Shown here piece by piece: positions 30,253-40,862 of a stretch of DNA of 64,000 nucleotides; the first letter of the stretch is position 1; each line of letters starts with the position of its first letter. The stretch comes from Trichosporon coremiiforme. Taxonomy: Eukaryota; Basidiomycota; Tremellomycetes; Trichosporonales; Trichosporonaceae. Both the position numbers and the translations under genes were made by a program. The notes under the pieces are model-generated. The model ran no database searches and had not been told where the DNA came from. It saw only the letters and a program-made list of their open reading frames with translations. The DNA is taken from contig BCJJ01000011.1 of NCBI GenBank assembly GCA_039545355.1, positions 684,642-748,641 on the forward strand, written 5' to 3'.

Positions 30253-32614
30253 TCATCCTCGCGGCCGCGGACATCGGCCATCTCCCACTGAGCAAGCTCG
30301 GTCAATGCTATCCAGACTGTCATTCGACTCAGAGTCAGACTCGTCATTGACGTCCGCCCGGGGCTGCTGTCCCCTCTTCTCCCTCATCTCAGCGTCGGCG
30401 ACTCGGTCCTGCGCCTCCTGCTCGTTCCGCTTCGCGATAGTCCCCCGCTCGACCTTCACGTTGCCCGCGATCTTGACGGGGCGGCCGTCGGGTGTCTTCT
30501 CCGGCGCGTACTCGACGCGGATCCGCTCGATAGCTGTCCAGATGCGTTTGTCCCATTCGAGCCAGTCTTCGAGAGCCTGGAGAGGTCAGCTGGACGCTCG
30601 CGACGAGAAAGGATTAGCTGCGCTCGATCTCACTCACCTCCTCGGCGCCCTCGCGTAACGTCGCCTCCGCCTCCCACGTATCCTGCTCTGGCGGCCATCC
30701 CTTCCACCGCACCCTGAACATCTTGCCCCGCTTAGCCACGACGCGCTCAATCTCATAAACGTCTTCGCCCTGCTCGCTGATCGCGCCGTCCAGCGTATCC
30801 TCCTCAGCCGTAGCCCACGGCGCCTCGCTCGAGTTACCGACGTGTCTCTCCTCCGCGGCCCATGCTGCGAAACTGCACCCTTCCGTGACACCTGGATCGT
30901 ACCGCGGCATGGGCATGTCCGCGAAACTTAGTTTCGGCTTGCCCTTGCGCCGCCCTTCGCCCTGGTACGCATTCACGTACCGGTGTGCCCAGCAGAGTGC
31001 GTTCTCGACGTCGAGCACGCGCATGCCCGGCCTGAGCCCGTTCTCCCACTCATGCGGCGGGTCCTGCCCTAGCCGGGCATAGTATTTGAACTGCTGTTCC
31101 GTGAGCCACTTCAGGCTGGCATCCTCCATCTCCCCATTCGAGATGCAGGGGCCAAAGATGCGCCTCAGATAATTCCTTGAGCCAGGACCACAGGTAGCAA
31201 AGTCGCGATAGAGCCAGGTGAAGTTGTTCGTGTCGTTGAGGAAACAGAGAATGTTCAGCGATAAAAATCCGCCCAGCGTCGGGATGGTCTGGAGAACGTT
31301 GGATGCGTCGACGGCGTACCGGCACCTCTTCAACTGCGCCGGGAGTCCGCACTCCATCATCGCCATGACTAACCGGAGCGACGCGGCAAAGTTGTAAATG
31401 TTCTTGTCCCGGTTCCGATTCAGCGCAGGGTCAAAGTAGACCGTGGGCGGGACGAGCTGGAAGCCGCCGAGGTAGATCTTCTTCTTCTGCTTGATGCTGA
31501 GGTCTTGCAGCGTCGCCTCCATCGCTGGCAGATCCTTCTCAAACGTCTTCCAAGAGGGCACGTCGCCCGTCGCAGCTTCGCAGAGCACGGCCCACGAGTC
31601 GGCGTTGTAGAACTGGCAGTACAGGAAGACGCAGACTGCCATCAGCTAAGCGACTTTGTCAGAGCTCTGTGAAGTATACCCACGGCACACCTCGTCCACG
31701 CTCTGGTCGCCGTCGGCAATGATCTTGTCCTGCATCATGATACTGCTCGGGTCGAGCTGGCGGAACACGTTTCCGATATGCACTGCGCTCATGGTGGGGT
31801 CGGTCGTGAGCTGATCGCGCGGCACGCCCGCCGCGCGGCGGTAGTACATCTCGTGCCGCTCCGCGCAGAAGCGGTAGAAGAGGTACACCCAGTGGTTGTC
31901 CACGACGACGGGAAGGGGTTTCTCGAACCCTTGCACGTGGAGTTGCGAGTTCTCGTACTTTCTCGAGTCGACTAGGCCAACCGCGTCAGGCTCGGGCGTC
32001 GGTTCGCCGACGATGATGGCTTCGGGCTCGGCCTGGTCGCCCAAGTCGACGACGATGGGCGCAGACTCGACGGGCTCCTCGTAGTCTGACTCGGACTCGG
32101 CAGTGACCGGAGCGACCTTGCGTTTCGTGGACGAGGAAGGAGTTGCGTTCCCGTTTGTGGATTTCGGAGTCGCCTTTGGTGTCTTGGACGTGCGCGATGT
32201 CCTTGCCGTTTTCGCAGGACGCGGGGTCGCCCGTGGTGTAGACTGGGCGGAAGACCTCGTTGTCCGGGCTCGTTTCGGCGGAGAACTGTCAGGCTCAGTC
32301 CCGAGTCCCAGGTCATCCTCCACATCGTCTTCGTCCACTCCCTCCTCTACTTCGTTCTTGTCCTCTTCTTCCGACTCGTCCTTGACGTCCTCCTCATCAG
32401 AGACCACAGGCGTAATTCGAAGCTCGGCGGCATAGTCGACGACCGCCCTGTGACGTCCACTAGTCCGGCTCGGCTCGGTCTTGACTTCCACAGGCGGTAG
32501 CCGGCTACTCCTTCGCCTGTCCTCGTTCTCGCGTTTCACTTTGGGCGAAGCGACCTCGATTTCAGCCTCGCGCTCGCGCTTGACTGCGCTTTCTGCGACC
32601 CCTCTCGTGCGCAT
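30253..32614 (-). CDS. Chromodomain protein with a DNA-hypermodification-type helical domain
   Basis: Three exons (32614-31691, 31645-30638, 30576-30253) encode 751 residues. Residues 1-215 are charged and disordered, with Arg/Ser/Thr-Pro AT-hook-like and NLS-like stretches. Residues about 230-545 form a helical domain resembling the alpha-glutamyl/putrescinyl-thymine pyrophosphorylase / 5-hmdU-DNA-kinase helical superfamily. It has AERHEMYYRR, GNVFRQLD, LGGFLSLNILCFLND, GPGSRNYL and DVENALCWAHRY in the expected order. A chromodomain (about 600-655) follows: VYEIERVV, RVRWKGW, DTWE. All three aromatic-cage positions are aromatic. The tail is acidic. The splice DEL|MAVCVF restores the helical domain. 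The assignment of the helical domain is from memory of the motif pattern and needs a profile search; the chromodomain is firm. Confidence 0.82.
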
Positions 32615-33113
32615 GCTGGGAAAGAAGCAGCAGGCAGCGCAATATGGGTAGAGGGCTATCAGTAAGTAGGTTAGTGTGGCGAAGTGAGCAATGGACAGGT
32701 GGGGAACGCGAAGTCTGAACGGATGCACCTAGAGCATCCGCTGGGCGTAAGTGCCGATCTTATCTTGAAACCGAAGCCAGGCACGCCTCGTGGTCTACTT
32801 AGTCCACGGTCACTTCATCCTCTGTGCACTGAAGAACAAAAAAAAGTGTGCAAGCGAGCGAGATCGTGGTATGCATTTCCGTTCCAGGGAGAGACGTTAG
32901 GAGGGACGTTAGCAGTGGCTTCGGGCATGCATAGCCTGTAACGTCTGCTACACACGGGCTGGAAGCAGGGTGACAAGGTCTAGTCAGCACAAGGCAGAGT
33001 GCGGGGCACCAACTCCGCCAGCCTCGCGGGCCTCGGACACTGACGCAAGTTCGTCGTTCTCGCTGATCCCCCATCTCTCGTCTCCACCCCTCACCTCCGA
33101 CTACCTCACCACC
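32615..33113. promoter_or_regulatory. Divergent intergenic region
   Basis: This 499-bp spacer separates the head-to-head chromodomain and AGTRAP-like genes. It includes an A-run at about 32830 and a pyrimidine-rich leader before 33114. No gene or clear promoter motif was identified. Confidence 0.4.
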
Positions 33114-33835
33114 ATGTCGTCGCCCATCATCCAGCGCCTCGGGGGCCAGGATCCCGTCATGCTCGTGCGGATTGCGGCGGTGAGTATGAACCCCGCGTGG
33201 GAAGAATGTGAACGCCGCGATACTGATGCCAGGCAATCTCGCTCATGGCCGCCGGGACGCGGGACTATGGTTACAACTTTCCCCTCTTCGTGAGTTTACT
33301 CTACCCCTCACTCCTCCTTGTTTTTCTCAGTAGCGACATTCCCGCTACGAAAACACAGGACACTACTCAGGATAGCTTTGAATGGACGGCTGAGCTGACG
33401 ACGCAGCTCTTCGGCCTCGTCTCCTTCGAGCTCCCCAGCACGCAGTGCCTGCAGTTCTTCCTCTCCATCGTCCTCTTCAGCGGCGTGTTCGACATCATCT
33501 TCATCATAGGCGGGATGCGGGGTGCGCACGTCGTGCTCGGCGTCATTCTCGCCCTGCTCAAGGCGCCGATCTACTTCTCCGGCCTTGCTGCGCTGCGGGA
33601 CCGCGGCGGCGACCTCGCCTGGGCCAACCGCGGGTTCATGGGCAGCTTTGGCGGGTTCGCCGGCGGCCAGTCGCTGCCGACGCAGGCTGCGCCGGGTCAG
33701 ACTGGAGCCCAAAACCGCCCGCCCAACGCGCCGACGCCGCCGGGCTCGTTCCCCTCGGGCGGATACAGGCTTGGCGGAGAGGATGGCCCCAGCCAGCAGC
33801 CCAAGGGTCGTGACGGCTACGAGGCCATCGCCTAA
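33114..33835 (+). CDS. AGTRAP-like multi-pass membrane protein
   Basis: Three exons (33114-33179, 33233-33289, 33407-33835) encode 183 residues. The protein has three to four hydrophobic segments followed by a Gly/Pro-rich cytosolic tail. The block FDIIFIIGG...LLKAPIYF...LRDRGGDL...GFMG, and a final YEAIA, parallels human type-1 angiotensin II receptor-associated protein (LDIVHIS...LLLKPLSC...RERGGEL...GFLG...YQTID). The biochemical role in fungi is unknown, and no angiotensin-like receptor should be inferred. Trafficking or regulation of a membrane receptor is only a guess. All junctions are phase 0 with CTGAC-type branch sites. It converges on UMP1 with 73 bp between. Confidence 0.75.
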
Positions 33836-33908
33836 TCAGCTTAGTTAGATATTGTTACATGCAGAATGTGAGGTGCTCTACAATCGTCGGCGTTTGACGA
33901 CGTCTATG

Positions 33909-34566
33909 TTACATGCCGCGGCTGCGCTCCATGGCCGCGCTCGCATCGAGGACCTCGCGCACGTCGCTCGAGCCCATGAAGTCGGCGTGGTCGAGCGTCT
34001 CATCCTTGCCCTGCAGGACCTCGAGGGCGACGTTGTGCGAACCGCCGAGCGGGTGGCCGTACGGCGTCGCGTCAAGGAGAACGGGGTGGTGGACCGTCTG
34101 ATGTCAGCTGGGATTTGCAAGCGATTAGCTTACCTCAGCAGCAAGCTTGACCTCCATCGTCTGTCGGAGGGGGACGGCGAGGCCAAAGTTCTCGCGCTGC
34201 ATCGTCGCGCGACGCTGCTCCTGGGTCTGCTCCCACTGCTGTCAGCTATCATGCGACCAATGCTGAGCTTCATAAACTCTGATCTCGCGGGAGGCGGCGT
34301 ACCCTTGCTAGCTCTCGAGCACCGCTTCCAGCTCCCAGTAGCTGCTCACCTTCTCGAGACGCGCCTGCAGGGCGCTGACGTTGCCAGCGGCAACCTTCTG
34401 CGCCGCCGAGGAAGGCCCGTGGCGGAAAGCGTCGTGGACGCCGAGGACGGGGTGGTTGGTCGCCTGGGTCGACACCTCGTAGGTGTCGGCGGATGCGTTC
34501 ACAGTCGGAGGAACAAGGCGATGAGACTGTCTGTTAGCTGTGTGTGAGAAGTGCTTAGCTCACCAT
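33909..34566 (-). CDS. UMP1: Proteasome maturation factor Ump1/POMP
   Basis: Assembly chaperone for the 20S proteasome core, degraded on maturation. Exons are 34566-34564 (the ATG alone), 34526-34350, 34238-34134 and 34097-33909; 157 residues. The family core is clear: QRENFGLAVPLRQTMEVKL, then HNVALEVLQGKDETLDHADF, which parallels POMP NLSLDVLRGNDETIGFEDIL. The start codon is a three-base coding exon followed directly by GTGAGC. The acceptor at 34238 could instead be at 34235, which only removes one Gln. Expression is expected to follow proteasome genes, but no regulatory motif was seen. Confidence 0.9.
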
Positions 34567-36659
34567 GGTCTTGAGTGGATTTGTTGTTGTTGCAACTGGT
34601 CAACAGATACCGGCAACACTGGTCTGCATCAGCGGTTGCATCATGACGCGCCAGCGTCGGTGAGCAGCGGACAGTGAGTGAGGGCCGTACGGTGGAGGTG
34701 AGCACGTGGCGGTGATAACGGCGTTACGCGAGTGGCATTATTGTTTGAGTGAGTAGGCTGGATCAGGGTGAGGGGCGTGACCAGGCCCTTGGAGTGCAAG
34801 GGAAGAAGGGGCCAGAGTGCAGTCCATATTGGTCCGTGCGAGGCGAGCCCTGCGAGCCCTGCTGACCCTGCTTGTGCTCACCTGCCAAGCGGGGAAGGTA
34901 CCATGCAGTGAATCCCACACGCCCATACGTTCCAGACACGCGCCCCCTGTCTCCCTTGGAATCCAGCCAGCCAGGTGCCTCCATACGTCCGTCAGCCAGC
35001 CGCCAGCCAGCCAGCCAGCCAGCCAGCAATATGTCCCAGCCAGCACAGCCAGCACCACTCAGCGTACTCAGCCAAGCTCACCCACTATAGGCCAGCCCAG
35101 TCCAGCCCGGTCAGCCGGACCACCGTACCAGCGTGCCAGCGTACGATCACACCCAACCCACCCTCCCACCGTACGTACCCACCGTACGCACCGCACCACC
35201 CATCATCCGGAGCACTCATTGCACTGCATCCATTTCCCATCCATCTTCCTCACTCTCCATCTTATCATCCCCGTCCCCGATTCGCGCACCCCGCAACTCA
35301 CCAGCCCATACGATCCAGGCGGTGTTGCACAGGTGAGTAGATTCTCCTACGCCAAGAGGAAGCAACTGTGCCGACGAGGTTGTGCCGGGAACGCGAGTGC
35401 GTCTGTGTAGCCCCGCCCAGGCGCAGAGCGGTCGGTGGTACGGTGGTGTGCGCAGGCGAGTGCTGGGTGTGCCAGGTGTGCTAGGTGCAGGAATTCAATG
35501 CATCCAGCCAGGCTACGCTCTGACTCCACTCCCACCGCCCCGGTCTATCTCCCGCCTGCGCCCCGTAGTACCACCGTACGCACGCACACACCGTCTGCAC
35601 AGTAGGGCCAAAGGAGCCGCACCGCACTGGTGACCACTGTCCCTCACCCTCTCCGGCCATCGTATCCACCGCCGGGCCACTCCGCTGACGCTCAATCTTT
35701 CATCTCCTCTTTGCACATCGTCCACCCCGCACCACTCCTTCCTTCTCAACCTCCGTCGACTCCGCCGCCAACCTTCGTTCCGCCTGTGACCCCCGCATTC
35801 ATCGGCTGCAGTCTTCCTCCATTCATCCCTCGTTCATCCCCAGATTCGACTACGACGCAACCGTTACGCTGCAACTAGCGGATCCATTCGTTCCAACCTA
35901 CTGAACCCAGTCCAATACCGACCCTTCGAGTTTCAACCGTAGTGCACGAGCTCGATCTCTCCGTCTTGCACACACGCATCTAACTCTTTGTACCACTGCT
36001 GGATCCGAGACCCCCTTTCAAGGTAAGTGCGAGTGTGCCCTACTCATGTCCCCGTTTGCAGCCGAGTGTGCAGGGACGGGACCGTGCATCTTTCACTGCC
36101 TCGCAGCGCAGACTCAACGATCGCCCCTGCACACACGAGGCGCAAGCGACATGGGGACTCTGGGGGCCAAAGGGGCCATACGGCGCAGCCATCAGCGTCC
36201 ACAAGCGCCAGCATGCTGCTTTGCGTTCGCTGCGCACGATGGCCTGCCCGTGATTCAATTCTCCCTCTCCTGCTTTAAATTTGGAGGCTGACACAACACC
36301 GCTCCCTCGACCCGACCTCACCTGCACCATCATCCCGCATTGACGCTTTGTTCTTCTCCCACCGCTCCACCACTCAACGTTCGCTTTCTGCATATCCGGG
36401 ATACTTGACGCCTCTTGTTCCTGCACTTTCAACACTGCATCATCGTCGATCGCTCCATCTGTGGCGACTCCTCGACATCCGGCATCTGACACACCTGCGT
36501 GACCGTTATTCGACCACTCCTTTACCGGGCGGTGCATAACACTTTCTGCCATCGTCTTCCCCATACACGTCACCGGACCACGACCGCGCAACCTCTATTC
36601 CGACCGCATTCAATTACATCTTGCTAACCATGGCTTCCTCACATCAGTTTGCGTCCAGA
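34567..36659. promoter_or_regulatory. Long promoter/leader region of the CK1 kinase gene
   Basis: This 2.1-kb region contains a (CCAG)n tract (35002-35027) and no credible protein gene. At 36022 an AAG|GTAAGT donor faces a GCTAAC branch site at 36623 and a CAG at 36645-36647, which would form a 5' UTR intron of about 625 nt. This would remove the ATG at 36630. Upstream sequence from 35200 to 36020 is pyrimidine-rich, as in highly expressed fungal leaders. A second GTGAGT at 35333 may belong to another leader intron. Confidence 0.5.
35002..35027. repeat. (CCAG)n microsatellite
   Basis: About six tandem copies of CCAG/AGCC in the leader region of the CK1 gene, with further degenerate copies on both sides. 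Confidence 0.85.
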
Positions 36660-37859
36660 ATGACTTCCATGGACCTCCGTGTTGGCGGCAAGTACCGCAT
36701 CGGCAAGAAGATTGGTAGTGGTTCCTTCGGTACGTCTCAAAGCGGGAAGGCGAGGAAGGGGGCGCGGTAACCCGTAGCGTCAGCTGACACTCCCTCAGGT
36801 GACATCTACCTTGGTGTCAACATTGTCTCCGGTGAGGAGGTTGCCATCAAGCTCGAGTCCGTCAAGGCCAAGCACCCGCAGCTCGAGTACGAGTCCAAGG
36901 TCTACAAGTCTCTTGCCGGAGGTGTCGGCGTTCCCTTTGTCCGTTGGTACGGAACTGAGTGTGACTACAATGCCATGGTCCTCGACCTTCTGTGAGTGAT
37001 TGGCGTAGATTCTTATTGGGTCATTATTCGCTAACCCGTGCGCAGTGGTCCTTCCCTCGAGGATCTGTTCAACTTCTGCAACCGCAAGTTCTCGCTCAAG
37101 ACTGTCCTCCTTCTCGCCGACCAGCTGATCTCGCGTGTCGAGTACATTCACTCGCGCAACTTCATCCACCGTGACATCAAGCCCGACAACTTCCTCATGG
37201 GCATCGGCAAGCGCGGAAACCAGGTCAACGTCATCGACTTTGGTCTCGCCAAGAAGTACCGTGACCCCAAGACGCACCTCCACATCCCCTACCGTGAGAA
37301 CAAGAACCTCACCGGAACCGCTCGTTACACCTCGATCAACACCCACCTTGGTGTCGAGCAGTCCCGTCGTGACGACCTCGAGTCGCTCGGTTATGTTCTC
37401 ATGTACTTCCTCCGTGGCCAGCTCCCTTGGCAGGGCCTGAAGGCTGCCACCAAGAAGCAGAAGTACGACCGCATCATGGAGAAGAAGATGACCACTCCCA
37501 CCGACATCCTCTGCCGTGGATTCCCCAACGAGTTCGCCATCTACCTCAACTACTGCCGCTCGCTCCGCTTCGACGACAAGCCCGACTACTCGTACCTCCG
37601 CAAGCTCTTCCGCGACCTCTTCGTTCGCGAGGGTTTCCAGTACGATTACGTCTTCGACTGGTCCGTTCAGCCTCCCCAGAAGTCTTCGGACAACTCTGCC
37701 GGTCTCAACGACACGGACGCTCTCATGCAGGCCCAGCAGAAGCGCCGCATCGCCGCCGAGGCTCAGATGCCCGTTTCGCAGGACCCCAAGCTCGAGAGCC
37801 AGCGCCAGCTCCGCTCGCAGACGCGCAACATTGCTCGTGAGCAGTCCGGCTGGAACTAA
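36660..37859 (+). CDS. Casein kinase I, delta/epsilon type (Hrr25-like)
   Basis: Ser/Thr kinase acting in DNA repair, vesicle transport, ribosome maturation and endocytosis. Exons are 36660-36729, 36799-36991 and 37046-37859; 358 residues. The start [15 protein letters not shown] matches the conserved fungal CK1 N-terminus. An in-frame ATG at 36630 lies between a likely branch site and acceptor and is probably intronic. Kinase motifs: IGSGSFGDIY (P-loop), VAIKLES (Lys), [20 protein letters not shown] (DFG) and the CK1 signature [14 protein letters not shown] replacing APE. The kinase core is followed by a Gln/Arg-rich tail ending QSGWN. There is no C-terminal Cys pair for palmitoylation, so it resembles Hrr25 or CK1-delta rather than membrane-bound Yck1/2. 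Confidence 0.95.
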
Positions 37860-39098
37860 GCGCGCTCGTTGATCCCGCCCCGCCGCGGGTGACAAGTTTC
37901 CTGTTCCGTTTCTCTGTTTGTTTGTTTCTGAGAAGTGAGAAGGCGAAGGGTGACTGAAGATGGTGGATGGCAGCGGTTGTGGATGTGTTAGGAGTCTTTC
38001 AGTTCGGCTCGCCATGGAATCTAGCAAACTCAGTGGAGTTCGCTGCACCACTAGTGACGATTCCCCGGCATCGAAGCCTCGGTTATGGCTCTCAACAACA
38101 CACCCCACGATTACGACCGTTCCTCCTACTCCAAACCATCTCTATGCGGTTTTCAACCGCACCGCTCTAGCTCGTCTTTCTATCTTACAATTCACCTCTC
38201 ATATCTCTACGTTTTCCGACCCCGTCATCGCTCGTTTTAACACGACCTTCCCGATCCCCCGACTCCGATAATCCCCTCAACGTTATACCCCTATCATCCA
38301 CACACTGCAACTATCTCGGACAGTGTGCCGCACATTCCGTCGCTACGACGCGGAGCCTCAACGCCCGCTCTCTACCACCGGCTGCCATTCCTACCATGCA
38401 GCTTAATCGCTCTCTCCGGATCGTTGAACTCTTTGCAGACGACATCAACCAACGTCAGGCAAACCTCGCGATCCTCCTTAATTTGTTTATAGTCCACATC
38501 ACATCCCACATTCACCCTCACCTCATCCCCCATCACGACATCACACCACACACAGCAATTCTGAATCCCAACATAACGTCCTCCCGCCCGGCGCGCAAGC
38601 CAGGGCTACAAGATCCCCGCAAGCCCCCCTCGAATCAGGGATTTGACACTTAGTGGCCTCCATCTTTGAGAGCCATGTTCGTGTCGATTCGAGTTTGGGC
38701 GCGGGAGGGCGCCAGGCCCCACGATGCTCCCACCGCTTAACGATACGGCGATAACCTTCGGAGTCGTTCGAATGGACTTCGATGTAGCCAGTCAACCGAG
38801 TTAATGTGATGCAAAGTTGGTGTAAAAACGAGCTGCAGCGACCGATAGACTGACGGAGAGTCCGTGTGTTTGCATTCCTGTGACATCCAGATATTACTGC
38901 AAGCTAGCGTATAACGGCTCGGGAACACAGATTTGCACAAGTCAGATTCTTATGAACGAACAGACGAAGAGTGGGAAGCGGGGCGTGTCTAGAGGAGAAG
39001 ATGAGATCGGTAGACATCCGGTTGGGAGAAGCCGGAACCGATCCCGTGCTGATACGCTGGCGCTCGCTGACGCTCACGCAGCGTCAGGTGTTGCGCGT
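37860..39098. other. Convergent intergenic region, no gene seen
   Basis: This 1.2-kb region lies between the 3' ends of CK1 and the BAP31-like gene. A frame of 84 codons on the minus strand (38541-38795) has no domain or splice partner and was not accepted. No RNA gene was recognised. Confidence 0.4.
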
Positions 39099-40400
39099 TT
39101 AGTCAAACTTCTTGTCCGAGACGGCGCCGGTGGAGGCATTGTGCTCGTCGGCGAGACGGTTGTACTCGGCCGCCTGCTGGTTGGCCTGCTTCTTGAGCGT
39201 CGCTGGTGGTTGTCAGATACACTTCAATAAATGAGAAACTGTCGCGAGCTCTGTCGCGGTGCTTGCGCACTCCCCTTCACACTCGCTACTCACAGAGGTC
39301 ACGGTCCGCGTCGCTCTGGACCGTCTCGAGCTCAGCCTGGAGGACCTTGATCTTCTTGCGGAGCTCGGCGTTCTCGCCCGCGTTGGTCGAGCCCTTGGCC
39401 GTAGAGCCCTTGAGCGCAGTCAGCTCCTCCTGGGTCTGGATGAAGTCGAGAAGAATGTAGAAGACGCGGCTCAGGACGAGCGACAGGAAGAGCGTCGTGC
39501 CCGTCAGGTAGACTGGGATTTGTTAGCTGGCTCGGCCTGGTGACAGCAATTGGTGCAGACGCCAGCCTGGACTAGCGCGGGGCTGCGTGGGGCTAGGAAT
39601 AGACTTTCGCGTCATGCCCGTGGGAGACCAGATCGGCGCCCCTTGCCTTCTATTGCGCCCGTAAAGGAACATAACAGAGGACACAGCGGCGTCCGCTGGT
39701 AGCAAAGACAGCCCGGGGCACGGCCAGATCAGATCCCCCACGTCACGCTGTACTCACGGTTACGCTGGGCGTAGAAGCGACGAGCGGCGCTGGGAAGGGT
39801 TAGCTACGCAAGGCACAGTAACCCACTAGGTCGTCTCGGTGCGGACGTCGGCGGCAACCTCGGGGTTGCGCTTGGCGACGGCCCCCTCCTGCGCGATGCG
39901 CACCATACGCTGCAGCGCGTCGACGAAGAGGACAGCGACGAAGCTGGCGTCAGTTAAAAGTCCGCGCGGGGTTACTGGGGACGCACATGAATGTGATTTT
40001 CAACTGAAAGTTGTCAGCTATGGTTCTCTCGATGGATAGCTAGGGCTGGGTGGACTCGGGAATGCACTTCGCAGAGGTTTGCAGAAGCACAAGTCCGCGA
40101 GTTGCACAAAAGGACGGAGGGTGTAAGACTCACGGCGTACTGGACCTTGGCGACCGCCGGGTTCTCAGCGAGGAAGTGGAACATCCTGTCTTGTCAGCTT
40201 GATAGCACACTTTGAGCTCACTTCCTGCGAAGCCCGAAGGGCATGGGGCTGAGAATAGTCGTGAGGAACGACGCCTCGGCGACAAGGAGCACGAAGCAAA
40301 CTGGCGTCAGCTGTGTCCACCAGGCGGGGAGTTTTGTAGCTCACGAGAGTAGTAAAGCTGTCATGTTAGCTGCGGTTCACACTGGCAAGCTTACAGTCAT
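39099..40400 (-). CDS. BAP31/Yet-family ER transmembrane protein
   Basis: ER membrane protein that escorts cargo and contacts the translocon. Nine exons: 40400-40395, 40357-40345, 40300-40222, 40185-40134, 40003-39987, 39943-39827, 39789-39758, 39512-39294, 39202-39099; 212 residues. The N-terminus MTLYYSLCFVLLVAEA, then PFGLRRKMFHFL, ALKITFIF, LFVDALQRM and the third segment YLTGTTLFLSLVLSR are typical. Three membrane segments are followed by a cytosolic coiled coil (about 140-200). The C-terminus DKKFD carries KKFD, a dilysine ER-retrieval signal as in BAP31. Four exons are 32 nt or shorter (6, 13, 17, 32), so the gene is easily missed. One donor is GTGGGT. Confidence 0.9.
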
Positions 40401-40862
40401 GTCTGGTGGATGTACTCTGGTCGATGGTTAGGAGAAAGAGGATCGGAAAGGACGCGAGGTAGATGAGCCTTTGTATGAGCAGGATGCGATGGTGAAAGGA
40501 TATGAAACGCGGTGGTCTGGACGGTGGTCGCTCGCGCGGCGGTCGTTTGGTCGCGGATGCAAGGCTCAGGATTGCTTTGCAGGCTGACGTGCCGCTGATC
40601 GAACGCGAATACGTCATTCCCACCACGGGAGGCAAGGAGAACCCTTACACGCCAGCCAGCCCAGCCAACGCCAGGTAGCGCCAGGTAGCGCCAGGTAGAG
40701 ACCGGGTGGCCCAGTTCTGGACCGGTTGCACAGCCGTAACCCACCAGCGGAATCAAACGCCACATCACGGCGTTATGATCTCAACCCTCACCCCTTCGAG
40801 GTCGTCAGGTCCAAGATCCACCAAGCTGGTCCACAATAACATCCTCCTCACACCCAAAGGGA
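40401..40862. promoter_or_regulatory. Divergent intergenic region between BAP31-like and CID genes
   Basis: A 462-bp shared promoter region. It includes a tandem repeat at 40669-40698. No TATA box or other gene was seen. Confidence 0.4.
40669..40698. repeat. Tandem repeat, 10-nt unit about x3
   Basis: Near-perfect copies of CGCCAGGTAG in the divergent promoter between the BAP31-like and CID genes. Confidence 0.85.

Noticed and set aside
36795..38108. 437-codon minus-strand frame over the CK1 gene
   Set aside because: Entirely antisense to a conserved kinase and composed of Leu/Val/Glu runs mirroring its codon bias.
38600..38660. Possible T-arm of a tRNA on the minus strand (ATTCGAG loop)
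   Set aside because: The five-base stem has mismatches, and no acceptor, D or anticodon arm could be built.
38541..38795. 84-codon frame after CK1
   Set aside because: Looks slightly protein-like, but no family, start context or exon partner supports it.
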